A stretch of DNA of 64,000 bases from Catellatospora sp. TT07R-123 (GCF_018327705.1 NZ_BNEM01000001.1:1116001-1180000), one strand, 5' to 3'. Shown: positions 8,735-18,342, numbered from the stretch's first letter. A program made the numbers and translations. Notes: generated by a model not told the origin, from the letters alone.

Positions 8735-11700
8735 TCACCACGGAATGTGGCGCCCTCGTCGCAGCTCGGCCCGGAGTTCGTCGGACACCACGATCTCCAG
8801 CTGGTCGCCGTGTTCGCGCAACCACGCCGGATTGATCCTCAGCACCCCGAGCGCCGCGGGCAGACCCTCATCCTGGAAGAGCCGGTCCGCCAGAGCCGCT
8901 GCGGCGAAGATGTCCCCGTCGACAGCGCGCCTTCGCAGATCGGCAGCATCTGTCCGCTCGGCCTGCAACGTCTGGATCGTCCAACGCCACGAACGGGCAG
9001 CGGCACCGAAATCCGGGTCATGGGTGCGGCTGCCACCGGCGGCCGACTCGCGGAGTCCCTCGACGAGCAACGCGACCGCACCACTGATGTCGCCCTGGTC
9101 GGCGAGCAGCGTGGCGAGCTCGTCGATGGCGTCACCGTTCCTTCGCCTGGCCCTGTCACGTAGTTCGTCGATCTCTGCACGCTCCCGCAGCATCCGCGCC
9201 AACCGGCTACTGGCCATCACGTTGCCGCCGTCCGCCCGTGGACGCAGGTAGGCGATGGCACCGTCGAAATCTCCCAGGTCACACAGCAGGTCGACGAAAT
9301 GCCCGAGGCCTTCATCGGAGCGGAAAGACCAGAACCGCAGCCGTGGCACGTCGGCCTGCTCGTGCAGCAGGCGAAGCAGCCGGCTCCGGGCCGGGCCGCC
9401 GCCCTTGAGCGCCCGGCGTTCGAGCACCGCGGTCGCGTCGCCGATCTCCCCGAGATCCACGAGTATCTCCGCCAACCGGACCGCTGCGATATCGCTCGAG
9501 GAGGACAGGGGCTTCAGGACACCGATCTCACGGGTAACGCCGCCCTGGCTCTTGAGGAGGTCCACCAGCGCACGGGCGGCCGGCTCACTCCGCTTCGCCC
9601 AGCCCCTCAGCATCGGCACCGCACCCGGGCGGCCCTGGGCCTCCAGGAGCAGGGCCAGTTCGATCGCCAGACTCGCGTCGCGTCGACATCCTTTGCGCAG
9701 CACCTCCTCCGCTTCGGCCGGCCGACCCGCCAACCGATACAGACGAGCCAGCACCAAAGCCGCCGGGAAGTCGCGATGAGCAGCGCGCAGGCGAAGCTGC
9801 TCGAAGTCCCCGCGCTCCCCGAGTATGCGCGCCAGCTGCTCCTGCGCGAGATAGACACCACTATCGGCAAGGCGTGTCAATCCATCCAGATCGCCCTGCC
9901 GCACCAGCCGATCGACCCGCTCGGAGAGAGAAACGAATTCGGCGCCGGAATCGCTGCGTCTTGACTGGGCCGCGTCGAGTACCTCGTGCCTGCGGACCCA
10001 GCGGCGGTGGCGCCACCCGCCGAGCCTGGCCCGCAGCAGCTGCCCAGCTCCTTCGGGGTCCACCACGCGGAGAAGGTCAGCCAGGGCGATCGGCTCGAAC
10101 GCGTCGGCGCGGGCGAGCGCCGTTCGCAACGTGGCCACCGCGGCAGCCTCGTCGCCTCGGCTCCGGAGTAATGCGTAGTGCATCCGCGCCGGATAGGCGA
10201 ACCCCTGCTCGGCCAGCGCGCGCAGTCCGTCCTCATCCCGCCGCTGCCGGTACAGGTCGGCCAGGTCGTCGGCGGCGCCCCGGTCACCACGCCGGGTGCG
10301 TTCGAGCAGGAGCGAGATCGCCGCTGCGTGGTCGCCCTGCTGGTACCTCAGCAGAGCCAGTGCGCGAACCGCGCCGCCGTCGCCGCGTTCGGCCCGGCGG
10401 TGCAGCACCGCCGTCGCCTCCTCGATCTCACGACCGGTCCCTCCGGAATAGGCCAGCTGACGTTGCGCGGACTGGCGTCCCGCCGCGGCCGCGAGATAGA
10501 GCTCCAGCCGCTGCAGGGGTGCCCGCAGCCGGTCGTTGATCAGGGCATGCCGGAACTGCCAGACCGATCCGCTGCGCCGCATCACCCCTCGGGCGTGAGC
10601 GTCTGCCATGAAGACGCTCACCCGCAGCGGCAGCCACCCCTTCACTACCAGGCGAAGGTGAGCAGCCGCGGCAAGTGCTCGCGGCCGACCCAGTTCTGAC
10701 ATCAGCACGCTGGTGCCGAAGACCAGGGCGGCAAGGCCCGCCCAGCGCGCGACGTCTGCTGGCGCTCGCCACAGCGCAGCACAGGCCCCGCCGACTGAGG
10801 CCAGGGCGACCCAGAGGAGCACCCGTGCCATGCCCTCAGGCCGCACCCGCACCGTCAGCAGCGTGTAGACGGCTCCGATGCCGAGGCCCGCTACCGGCCC
10901 GGTGACGGGCGCACCGACCAGGATGCCGAAAGCCGCCCCCGGAAACGCGGCGAGCAGGGGGATGCCCACGTAGCGCCCCCAGAACTCGTACGCCTCCTCG
11001 GACGGGCTCCACATGAGGGCCAGCAGGACTGCCATGATCAGGGTTGCCAGCGCCGTCCGCGCGGAACCCAGCAGATAGGCCGCCGTGGTGGCCGACACCA
11101 CCGCGACCGCCGACACCCATGCCTGGAAGAGGACAGGTCTGGCGTTGAGCAGCTCCAGCGGCAGGCCGTGCCAGGTGATGTCCCGGGTGCCCGCCTGGTA
11201 AGCGCGGTAGGCGAGCGTGCCCAGCCAGCGCGCGGCATACTCGGCCGGATAACGGCGCAGCCTCGCCGCCGACGTGGCGGCGACCAGCCGCGGATCCTCC
11301 TGGTCGTAGGCAGCCTGCACGTAGCGGTCGATGAGAAGGTTGGTGATCTCGGTCTTCGTCTTCAGGCCGAGGAGCTCGCCGGGCGACCCGGCCGCCGCCT
11401 GATAGGCGGTCCGCGCCATCGCGACCATCAGGGGGGTGGTCAGCGCCGAAGCGAGGATGCCGTGCTGGTCGGCACGCAGCTTGCCGAAGACGTCGACCCA
11501 CCGGGAACGCTGAGCCGCAGGCAGGGAGAGGTACCCGACGACGTCCTCGATCTCGACCGGCTTGATGTCGATCACCGCTGCGGACGGCAGCGGACCGCGG
11601 GCGGCCTTCACGATGAGCGCGTACTCGCGGGCGCGGCAGGTCACCACGAGCGGATGGCCCGCCGCCGTGAACCTGTGCAGCTGCGTGATCGCCTTCTGCC

Positions 11701-12412
11701 GCAGCGCGGCCGGCAGCTCGTCCAGCCCGTCGAGCACCGGCATCAGCAGGTATCCGCCGCCGGCCCGCTCGCGCAGCAGCGCACGGGCGAACCCTGCCCC
11801 GGCACGGCCGGGAAAGAGCCGAGGGTGTTCCTCGGACAGGCGCCGAACCACGAACTGGTCGACCGACTCGGCACCAGGATCCCATGAGGAGATCGGAAGC
11901 AGGACAGGCACCGGTTCCCCGGCGGGACGCTCGGACAGCAGCCGCCGCGACAAGAGCAGAGCCAGCACCGTCTTGCCGGAACCGGGCTCGCCCAGCACCA
12001 GCAGCTGGCGGTGTGGCAGCGATTGGAACGCCTCCACGATCCGCTCAAGTTCACCGTCGTACGGCAGCAGCTCGCCGTCGCCGCCGCTGGCGCGGAAGCG
12101 CACCTGCAACGGCAGCGAGGTCTGGCTGACCCCGTGGCGCCACTCCTGGTCCCGGTACCGTTTGAGCAGGCGGTCGGCGAGGGCCTCTGCCGCCTGCCTC
12201 TCCTGTTCCGGGTCGGCCGGACGCGGCCGGGTCTCGACGAGCACGGCCAGTGACACGAGCACGATCACGAGGCTCCACAGCAGCCACGGCCACCAGCGGG
12301 CGTCGACTGCCACGGTGCTGGTGGCCAGGTTGCCCACGAGTGCCAGCGCGCTGGCGAGCAGCAGGACGGCCGTCGGCGAATGCCGCCAGCGGCCGCCTCT
12401 CCATCGACTCAC
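8735..12412 (-). CDS. NACHT NTPase with membrane segments and C-terminal helical repeats
   Basis: A 1225-residue STAND-type protein. Two N-terminal membrane helices (about residues 12-31 and 41-58) precede a NACHT domain with Walker A GEPGSGKT (141-148) and Walker B MPVLDGLDEL (about 223-232). TCRAREY at about 258 looks like sensor sequence. A second hydrophobic block of several helices covers about 420-570. From about 640 to the end the protein is a series of Ala/Leu/Arg helical repeats (for example ADDLADLYRQRRDEDGLRALAEQG) resembling Sel1/TPR repeats. It starts at GTG 12412 after a GAGGGAGC ribosome site. Related bacterial NACHT proteins include antiphage sensors, and TPR-bearing NTPases are common in actinomycete signalling; which applies here is unknown. 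No effector or conflict gene is adjacent. Confidence 0.85.
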   Translation of the reverse strand: MSRWRGGRWRHSPTAVLLLASALALVGNLATSTVAVDARWWPWLLWSLVIVLVSLAVLVETRPRPADPEQERQAAEALADRLLKRYRDQEWRHGVSQTSLPLQVRFRASGGDGELLPYDGELERIVEAFQSLPHRQLLVLGEPGSGKTVLALLLSRRLLSERPAGEPVPVLLPISSWDPGAESVDQFVVRRLSEEHPRLFPGRAGAGFARALLRERAGGGYLLMPVLDGLDELPAALRQKAITQLHRFTAAGHPLVVTCRAREYALIVKAARGPLPSAAVIDIKPVEIEDVVGYLSLPAAQRSRWVDVFGKLRADQHGILASALTTPLMVAMARTAYQAAAGSPGELLGLKTKTEITNLLIDRYVQAAYDQEDPRLVAATSAARLRRYPAEYAARWLGTLAYRAYQAGTRDITWHGLPLELLNARPVLFQAWVSAVAVVSATTAAYLLGSARTALATLIMAVLLALMWSPSEEAYEFWGRYVGIPLLAAFPGAAFGILVGAPVTGPVAGLGIGAVYTLLTVRVRPEGMARVLLWVALASVGGACAALWRAPADVARWAGLAALVFGTSVLMSELGRPRALAAAAHLRLVVKGWLPLRVSVFMADAHARGVMRRSGSVWQFRHALINDRLRAPLQRLELYLAAAAGRQSAQRQLAYSGGTGREIEEATAVLHRRAERGDGGAVRALALLRYQQGDHAAAISLLLERTRRGDRGAADDLADLYRQRRDEDGLRALAEQGFAYPARMHYALLRSRGDEAAAVATLRTALARADAFEPIALADLLRVVDPEGAGQLLRARLGGWRHRRWVRRHEVLDAAQSRRSDSGAEFVSLSERVDRLVRQGDLDGLTRLADSGVYLAQEQLARILGERGDFEQLRLRAAHRDFPAALVLARLYRLAGRPAEAEEVLRKGCRRDASLAIELALLLEAQGRPGAVPMLRGWAKRSEPAARALVDLLKSQGGVTREIGVLKPLSSSSDIAAVRLAEILVDLGEIGDATAVLERRALKGGGPARSRLLRLLHEQADVPRLRFWSFRSDEGLGHFVDLLCDLGDFDGAIAYLRPRADGGNVMASSRLARMLRERAEIDELRDRARRRNGDAIDELATLLADQGDISGAVALLVEGLRESAAGGSRTHDPDFGAAARSWRWTIQTLQAERTDAADLRRRAVDGDIFAAAALADRLFQDEGLPAALGVLRINPAWLREHGDQLEIVVSDELRAELRRGRHIPW

Positions 12413-12534
12413 GTGCGCTCCCTCACGACCGGGTCGTACGCAGTGTCACATGAAGCGGCCACCCAGGCCGAGCAGACTATCGTTTGTGGACTACCGCCCG
12501 AACGACCGGCCCGGCCGTGGTACGTACCGGCACT

Positions 12535-13188
12535 TCAGGCCGCGCCGACATGGCCGGTCGCGGGTGCGGTGAGGTGGCGGGTGTTGGCCCAGACGACGTA
12601 CAGGGCGGGGGCGGGCAGCAGGAGCAGGCCGATCGCGGGCCGGGTGACGACCGCGGCGGCGAGCACCCCGAGGATCGCCAGGTTGGCCAGGCTGAGATAC
12701 CAGCGGCGCACCGACAGGTACGCGCAGGCCAGCAGCCCCCTGGGCGTCCACCGGGCACCCGTGGCCAGCAGCGCCGTGGTCGCCGCGACGACCAGGGCGA
12801 TCAGCAGCGCGAGCAGCGGGGTGGTCGCACCGAACGGGCCGCCGAGCGCGAGCCGGAAGTCGACGGCGAGCACGATGACCAGCGCGGCCGCGATGCCCGC
12901 CGCGGCCAGCGCCCGCCCGAACGACGCCCGGTAGGCGGCCCGGAAGACCCGGCCGACGCGCTGGTCCCCGTCGGCCAGGGCACCGAACGCGGCGAAGGCG
13001 GCGGCCGCGGCCGGTCCGCAGACGGCGGCCAGGGCGACGAAGAACGGCCAGGCGTCCAGCGGCCGGTCGGTGGCGGCGAGCGCGGCCAGCAGCGGGGCGC
13101 AGGCCGCGACCAGGCAGAGATTGAGCTTCAGCCCGGCGTACACCGTGTTGAAGACGGTGTCGTAGGGCAGGCGGGCCAGCAGTCGCAC
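12535..13188 (-). CDS. DUF624 (YesL-like) membrane protein of the sugar locus
   Basis: A 217-residue protein with about five hydrophobic helices and a conserved N-terminal VFNTVYAGLKLNL segment. DUF624 proteins are habitually encoded beside CUT1 sugar ABC transporters; their function is not established. The GTG start (13188) is only 3 bp after the stop of the MalG-type permease gene, which makes it the last gene of the transport operon. It ends 122 bp before the NACHT gene, which reads in the same direction. That gap would hold the NACHT promoter, but I see no strong motif there. Confidence 0.8.
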   Translation of the reverse strand: MRLLARLPYDTVFNTVYAGLKLNLCLVAACAPLLAALAATDRPLDAWPFFVALAAVCGPAAAAAFAAFGALADGDQRVGRVFRAAYRASFGRALAAAGIAAALVIVLAVDFRLALGGPFGATTPLLALLIALVVAATTALLATGARWTPRGLLACAYLSVRRWYLSLANLAILGVLAAAVVTRPAIGLLLLPAPALYVVWANTRHLTAPATGHVGAA

Positions 13189-13191
13189 GGC

Positions 13192-14046
13192 CTATCCCTT
13201 CATGCCGGAGGTGGCGATGCCCTGGATGAAGTACCGCTGGCCGAGCAGGAAGATGATCGTGATCGGCAGAACGGACAGCACGGACCCCGTCATGATCATC
13301 GCGTAGTCGGCGTCGAACTGGCCGACGAACGACCGCAGCCCGAGCTGGATCGTCCACAGGTCGTTGCTGGTCAGGTAGATGAACGGCCCCATGTAGTCGT
13401 TCCAGGTGTTGACGAAGGTGAGCAGGGCCAGGCTCGCCAGGGCCGGCCTCGACAGCGGCAGCACGATCCGCGCCCAGATGCCGTACTCGCTCAGGCCGTC
13501 GACGCGGGCCGCCTCGCACAGCTCGTCCGGGATGGTCAGGTAGTACTGGCGCATCAGGAAGACCCCGAACGCGCCGAACGCCTGGAGCAGGATCAGCGAC
13601 CAGAACGTGTCGGTCAGCCCGGCCTTCTGCATCAGGATGTACTGCGGGATCATGTACGCCTGCCACGGCACCGCGATCGTCGCGACGTACGCGAGGAACA
13701 GCGCGTCCCGTCCCCGGAAGCGCACCTTGGCGAAGCCGTACGCGGCGAAGCTGCCCGTCAGCACCTGGAGCAGCGTGATCGCCAGGCTGAGCAGCACGGT
13801 GTTGCCGAGGTAGGTGCCCAGGGGGATCCGGTCCCAGATGTCGGCGAAGTTGTGCCACTGGAAGTCCCTGGGGATCCAGCGGACCGGGATGGTGAAGACC
13901 TCGTTGTTGCGCTTGAGCGAGGCGCCGACCATCCACAGGAACGGCACCAGGATCGCCCCGGTGAGCACGAGCAGCACCGCGTACAGGATGACGCGCCGCA
14001 GCAGCGGGAGCGGCCCGCGCGCCGGGCGCGGCGCGGCGGTGGTCAT
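13192..14046 (-). CDS. Carbohydrate ABC transporter permease, MalG type (CUT1)
   Basis: A 284-residue inner-membrane protein with six predicted helices. The EAA loop is visible as ELCEAARVDGLSEYGIWARI, which contacts the transporter ATPase. FNTWNDYMGPFIYL late in the protein is also typical of MalG-type subunits. ATG 14046 overlaps the stop of the partner permease by 4 bp (ATGA). No ATPase gene lies in the locus. A shared MsiK-like ATPase encoded elsewhere, as in streptomycetes, is the likely motor (inference). Confidence 0.92.
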   Translation of the reverse strand: MTTAAPRPARGPLPLLRRVILYAVLLVLTGAILVPFLWMVGASLKRNNEVFTIPVRWIPRDFQWHNFADIWDRIPLGTYLGNTVLLSLAITLLQVLTGSFAAYGFAKVRFRGRDALFLAYVATIAVPWQAYMIPQYILMQKAGLTDTFWSLILLQAFGAFGVFLMRQYYLTIPDELCEAARVDGLSEYGIWARIVLPLSRPALASLALLTFVNTWNDYMGPFIYLTSNDLWTIQLGLRSFVGQFDADYAMIMTGSVLSVLPITIIFLLGQRYFIQGIATSGMKG

Positions 14047-14942
14047 CGGCGCTCCCCTCGGTTGTTGAACCAGAACTGGATCAGGGTCAGGACCAGCACC
14101 AGCAGGAACAGCACGAGGGAGATGGCCGAGGCGTAGCCGAACTCGCCCTCGATGATGCCCTGGCGGTAGATCTGCTGGGAGAGCACGAGGGTGGCCCGGC
14201 CGGGGCCGCCGTCGGTCATCACGACGATGAGGTCGAAGACCTTGAAGCTCTGCACGGTCAGCAGGATCAGCACGAGGAAGGTCACCGGCCGCAGGCCGGG
14301 CAGGGTGACGGCCCGCAAGCGCTGCCAGGGCCCGGCGCCGTCGACCCGGGCGGCCTCGTAGTGCTCCTGCGGGATGGCCTGGAGGCCGGCCAGGAACAGG
14401 ACCATGTAGTAGCCCATGTCTCGCCACACGCTGGTGAGGACGACGGCGGGCATGGCCCAGTCGGTGCTGGTGGTCCAGCCGGGCGGCTGGTCGACGCCGA
14501 GCAGGTGCAGGAACTGGTTGACCGGCCCGAAACTCGGGTTGAACAGCATGTTCCAGACGACGGCGACGGCCACCATCGAGGTGACGTACGGGAAGAACGC
14601 CGCGGCCCGGAAGAACCCGATCCCGGCGACCTTCCGGTTGAGCAGCAGTGCCAGCCCCAGCGCGGCGAGCGCCGTCAGCGGCACGTGCCCGAGCGCGTAG
14701 AGGGCGGTGTTGCGCAGCGCCACCTTGGTGGAGTCGTCGTCCAGCAGCCGCTGGAAGTTCTTCAGCCCGATCCACTCCGGCGGGTTGTACGAGTCCCAGT
14801 CCATGAACGACAGCACGAACGCCGCGATCATCGGTACGAGGGTGAGCAGCGCGAAGCCGAGGAAGTTCGGCAGGATGAAGCTCCAGCCGATGAGCGCGTC
14901 GCGCCGGCCGCGCCTGGGGCGGGCGGTGAGCGGGTCTGCCAT
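14043..14942 (-). CDS. Carbohydrate ABC transporter permease, MalF type (CUT1)
   Basis: A 299-residue protein with six predicted membrane helices. The first helix is FILPNFLGFALLTLVPMI, and the EAA loop is HYEAARVDGAGPWQRLRAVTLPGL. It pairs with the MalG-type subunit, with which it overlaps by 4 bp. The gene follows the lipoprotein gene after a 63-bp gap containing a strong hairpin, a frequent device for making more binding protein than permease. The substrate is probably an oligosaccharide or glycoside released from plant polymer, judged from the linked hydrolase (inference). Confidence 0.92.
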   Translation of the reverse strand: MADPLTARPRRGRRDALIGWSFILPNFLGFALLTLVPMIAAFVLSFMDWDSYNPPEWIGLKNFQRLLDDDSTKVALRNTALYALGHVPLTALAALGLALLLNRKVAGIGFFRAAAFFPYVTSMVAVAVVWNMLFNPSFGPVNQFLHLLGVDQPPGWTTSTDWAMPAVVLTSVWRDMGYYMVLFLAGLQAIPQEHYEAARVDGAGPWQRLRAVTLPGLRPVTFLVLILLTVQSFKVFDLIVVMTDGGPGRATLVLSQQIYRQGIIEGEFGYASAISLVLFLLVLVLTLIQFWFNNRGERR

Positions 14943-14956
14943 GTCGTCCTTCCGGG

Positions 14957-14994
14957 GGTTCGCGGGCGGCGCCGGGCAGCGCCGCCCGCGAACC
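14957..14994 (-). terminator. Intercistronic hairpin between binding-protein and permease genes
   Basis: Perfect 16-base arms (14957-14972 and 14979-14994) enclose a 6-base loop, 12 bases after the lipoprotein stop. It has no U-tract, as is usual in high-GC actinobacteria. It probably attenuates transcription or protects the upstream message so that binding protein exceeds permease. Confidence 0.75.
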
Positions 14995-15005
14995 TGGGCC
15001 CTGGG

Positions 15006-16271
15006 TCAGTTGACCTCGTTCTTGACGCGGGTCTCCATCTCCCTGATCCCGTCGTCGATCGACTTCTCCTTGGTCATGATCAGCTGGTGTTCCTCGGCCA
15101 GGATCGTGTCGACCTTCGCGGTCTTGTCGCTGGTCGGCATCTCCGGGTTGACCTTGTCGGGCGCGAACGCCTTCTTGGCCAGCTCGTCGGTGGGCATGCC
15201 GGGCAGCGTGAAGTACTGCGTCCGGATCTCGGCGCTCTGGTAGGCCGGGACCACGCCGATCCCGGCGATCGCCTTGGCACCTTCGAGCGAGCTGGCGAAC
15301 TCGACGAACTTCTGCGCCGCCGCCGCGTGCTTGGCCTTCTTGTTCACCGCGAACGCGGTCGGCGCCCCGAACGTGGTGACCTTGTCGGCGCCGGGCCGCT
15401 GCGGCATGGGCGCGATGCCCCAGTCCACGTTCGTGGTCCCGGCCTTCTTGTCGGCCAGCACCTTCGCGATGAACCAGGTGCCCATCGGCACCATCGCCGC
15501 CTTGCCGGTCTCGAACATCGAGGCGTAGCCGGTCTTCTGGGTGACCGCGGTGCCGAAGTCGAGCGTCGACCCGGCGTTCTGCAGCGCCAGCGCGGTCCGG
15601 TACTGGTCGGCGAGGAACTTGTAGTCGCCGCCGAGCTGGTCGCCGCCGGTCTGCGCGGCCGAGATCGCGTGCACGACCGACCGCCACACGTGCTGGTAGG
15701 CGCCGTAGACCTTGTTCTCGCCGCTGCCGGAGGTCAGCAGCTTGGCCAGGTCGGTGTACTGGTCCCAGGTCAGGTTCGCCGGGTACGGCTGCTTGGCGGC
15801 GTCGAACAGCTTCTTGTTGTAGTACAGCACCCAGAAGTCCTGCCGGTACGGCAGCGCGTAGTACTTGCCGCCCTGGTTGTAGGCGTCCAGCCCGGCGAGG
15901 TTCGCCCCCGTCGGCGAGGTGGCCAGCGAGGTCAGGTCCTGGAGCTGGCCCCGGCCGGAGAAGCGTACGTAGTCGGCCAAGGTCTTCATGGTGATCACGT
16001 CGGTGGTGTCGCCGCCGGCGAGCATCGTCGTGACCTTGGTCGGGTAGTCCGCGGCCAGGATGTCGACCGGCTTGACCGTGATGTCGGGGTTGGCCTTGTG
16101 GAAGGCGTCGAACAGGGTCTGGAACTCCGGCGTGGACGCCAGGCTCCACACGGCGACGGTGAGCTCGACGGGTCCGCTCTCGGCGCTGTCGTCGCCGGAG
16201 CCGCAGGCGCTCAGCGGCAGCAGGGCGGCCATGGCCAGACCCACCGCGGCCAGCATCTTCCTTCTGATCAC
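15006..16271 (-). CDS. Extracellular sugar-binding lipoprotein (CUT1 ABC transporter)
   Basis: A 421-residue protein. A lipoprotein signal, MLAAVGLAMAALLPLSACG, has lipobox LSAC, giving a diacylated Cys at the outer face of the membrane. The mature part has family-1 solute-binding features: VELTVAVWS, FHKANPDITVKPV, YNQGGKYYALPYRQDFWVLYYNKKLF and FETGKAAMVPMGTW. It starts at GTG 16271, seven bases after GGAGG. It sits downstream of the DUF2264 hydrolase gene and upstream of the two permeases. Confidence 0.93.
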   Translation of the reverse strand: MIRRKMLAAVGLAMAALLPLSACGSGDDSAESGPVELTVAVWSLASTPEFQTLFDAFHKANPDITVKPVDILAADYPTKVTTMLAGGDTTDVITMKTLADYVRFSGRGQLQDLTSLATSPTGANLAGLDAYNQGGKYYALPYRQDFWVLYYNKKLFDAAKQPYPANLTWDQYTDLAKLLTSGSGENKVYGAYQHVWRSVVHAISAAQTGGDQLGGDYKFLADQYRTALALQNAGSTLDFGTAVTQKTGYASMFETGKAAMVPMGTWFIAKVLADKKAGTTNVDWGIAPMPQRPGADKVTTFGAPTAFAVNKKAKHAAAAQKFVEFASSLEGAKAIAGIGVVPAYQSAEIRTQYFTLPGMPTDELAKKAFAPDKVNPEMPTSDKTAKVDTILAEEHQLIMTKEKSIDDGIREMETRVKNEVN

Positions 16272-16297
16272 GAACGTTCCTCCAACAGGACGGCCGC

Positions 16298-18271
16298 TCA
16301 CGCGGCGCGGGATCGGTTCTGTGCGTGGTGGTGCGTTTCGGTCGGCGGCAGGGGCAGCGCCGCCGTCGTGCGGGCCCCGTCGGGCCAGGTGACCTGGACG
16401 ACCGGCGCGTCCTCGGGTCCGTCGAGCTGCGCCAGCGGTGCTCGCGCGCCGCCGTTGAGCGCCAGGGCCGCGAGGTGCCAGGACCCCGGCGCGGGTACGG
16501 CCCGCAGCCACGGGATCGCGGTCCACTCCCCCAGCGGCCCCGCGTCGCGGGCCAGGTGCACCCCGGCGGCGGTCAGTCCGTGCAGCCCCGCCGCGGTCGA
16601 GGTGTGGGCGGTGCCCTCGGCCTCGGCGTACAGCGGCCTCGATCCGGTGCCGCCCGGTCCGGCGACGGCGACCGGCCAGCCGCCCAGCCGCAGCCCGACG
16701 ACCTGGTCCCAGCCGGGCGCACCGTCGGGGTCGACGTGTACGGCCCGGACCTCCCAGGCGCCGCGCACCAGCGACACGGTGGTGACCGTGGCCGCGTCGA
16801 CAGCCTCGCCGGGCAGGCCGGAGCCGTGGTCGGGGGCGGCGCGGTCGGGCCGCATCCAGCGGCAGCGGGCGCGCGAGGCCAGCACCGCGGCCTCGCCGCC
16901 GTCGCTCAGGCGTACGTCCAGGGTGGTGAAGCCGCTGCGGTGGGTGGCCTGACCGGTCGCGTCCAGCAGCACCACCGACTGGTCGAACGGCTGGTCCCAG
17001 CCGTCGTCGTCCAGCGCCGGGGCGGTCGCGGTGGAGTAGCCCAGCCGCGCGTACAGCGGCGAGTCGGTGGTGCGGTCGCCGGGGCGGGCGTGGTCGGTGC
17101 CGTGGTTGTAGACCCGCACGACCCCGTCGGCCCGGGTGCCCGCCAGCGCCCACCCGGGCGCGGCGACCACGGCGAGCTGGTCCTCCTGCTCGACCGGAAG
17201 CGGCTGCTCGACCGCGGTCCACACCGGATGGTCGGCGGGCAGCGCCAGGCCGAGCATGCCCTTGGACGCCCAGTAGGGGGAGGCGGTCCCGGAGTAGCGC
17301 TGGGCCATGCGCCGCCACGGGTGGTACCAGCCGAGCGTGAGCAGCCCGTCGGCGTCGGGGGCGCCCCGGTCGGTGAAGTGCTTGACGATCCCGGACGCCG
17401 CGCGGCGCAGCAGGCCGGGGTCGAGGGCGTCGGAGCCCGCCACGGCCCCGGCCCAGAACGGCGCGGCGGCCGCGAACCGGTAGACCAGGCTGCGGCCCTG
17501 CACCAGCGGGCAGCCGTCCGCGCCGACCAGGCGTACGGCGTCGAGCAGGAAGCCGTCCAGGCGGCGGCGGTATTCCGGCAGCCGGGGCGCGGCCAGCTCC
17601 TGCGCGCCCGCCATCCGCGCCCACATGATCGGGTAGAGGTGCAGCGCCCAGCCGACGTAGTGGTCGTAGCTGCGCTCGTCGCCGTCGCTGTACCAGCCGC
17701 CCGCGCGGGCGAACGACTCGTGCCGGGCCAGGTCGGCCTCCATGTCCCCGCGCGACCACGGGCCGCCGACCGAGGCGAGGAACTGCTCGACCACGATCCG
17801 GAACCACGCCCAGTTGTTGCGCGGGTAGGTGTCGTCGCCGACTACCTGGGCCAGGTAGGCCACGACCCGCTCCTGCACGCCCGCGTCGAGCCGGTCCCAC
17901 AGCCACGGGCGGGTCAGGTCGAGGATCAGCGCGATCGACGCCGCCTCCACCTTCGCCTGGCCGTGCTCGCGCGGGGTCACCCACCGCTCGGAGCTGTCCG
18001 GGTCGGTGCCGGCGGCGATGCCGCGGGCATACCGCTCCAGCAGGTTGTCCGGGTCGCGGCCCTGCTCACCGGCGACACGGAACCCGGCGAGCAGGAATGT
18101 GCGGGCGAACCCCTCCAGCCCGTCGACGGCGGTGCCGTATCCGCCGGGCGCTCCCGGCGGGGTGATCCGGGCACCGGTCGGCGAGGCGTGCCGCCACGCG
18201 GCGGCGAGCATGCGGTCGGCCAGCCCCGCCCACTCGGTGCGGGTCCAGCCGGTGTACGGCGAGATGCTCAT
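16298..18271 (-). CDS. DUF2264 protein, probable glycoside hydrolase
   Basis: A 657-residue protein without a signal peptide. The N-terminal two thirds form an (alpha/alpha) barrel-like region with DUF2264 hallmarks: NNWAWFRIVVEQFL, WYSDGDERSYDHYVGWALHLYPIMWARM and YHPWRRMAQRYSGTASPYWASKGM. A C-terminal beta-rich part follows. Relatives of DUF2264 have been placed in a glycoside hydrolase family acting on uronic-acid-containing glycosides (GH154, from memory), which would suit intracellular cleavage of an imported sugar. Its ATG overlaps the stop of a tiny ORF by 4 bp, and it is followed 26 bp later by the binding-protein gene. Confidence 0.82.
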   Translation of the reverse strand: MSISPYTGWTRTEWAGLADRMLAAAWRHASPTGARITPPGAPGGYGTAVDGLEGFARTFLLAGFRVAGEQGRDPDNLLERYARGIAAGTDPDSSERWVTPREHGQAKVEAASIALILDLTRPWLWDRLDAGVQERVVAYLAQVVGDDTYPRNNWAWFRIVVEQFLASVGGPWSRGDMEADLARHESFARAGGWYSDGDERSYDHYVGWALHLYPIMWARMAGAQELAAPRLPEYRRRLDGFLLDAVRLVGADGCPLVQGRSLVYRFAAAAPFWAGAVAGSDALDPGLLRRAASGIVKHFTDRGAPDADGLLTLGWYHPWRRMAQRYSGTASPYWASKGMLGLALPADHPVWTAVEQPLPVEQEDQLAVVAAPGWALAGTRADGVVRVYNHGTDHARPGDRTTDSPLYARLGYSTATAPALDDDGWDQPFDQSVVLLDATGQATHRSGFTTLDVRLSDGGEAAVLASRARCRWMRPDRAAPDHGSGLPGEAVDAATVTTVSLVRGAWEVRAVHVDPDGAPGWDQVVGLRLGGWPVAVAGPGGTGSRPLYAEAEGTAHTSTAAGLHGLTAAGVHLARDAGPLGEWTAIPWLRAVPAPGSWHLAALALNGGARAPLAQLDGPEDAPVVQVTWPDGARTTAALPLPPTETHHHAQNRSRAA

Positions 18272-18342
18272 GCTGGTTCCCCGCTCCGCGGGCGACCAGC
18301 ATGAGGCTCCGATCGCACTGAGCCCATGATTCGCTCGCTCAT
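18268..18342 (-). CDS. 24-codon bridging ORF
   Basis: ATG 18342 overlaps the dehydrogenase stop (ATGA), and its TGA overlaps the ATG of the DUF2264 gene (ATGA). The product would be 24 residues, MSERIMGSVRSEPHAGRPRS plus four more. It resembles nothing I know. It could carry ribosomes from one large gene to the next instead of making a functional peptide. Confidence 0.3.
   Translation of the reverse strand: MSERIMGSVRSEPHAGRPRSGEPA

Noticed and set aside
13192-17984. Long continuous minus-strand frames joining permease, binding-protein and hydrolase regions
   Set aside because: They are accidental fusions of real genes with out-of-frame neighbours. Ribosome sites, signal peptides and 4-bp overlaps define the separate genes instead.
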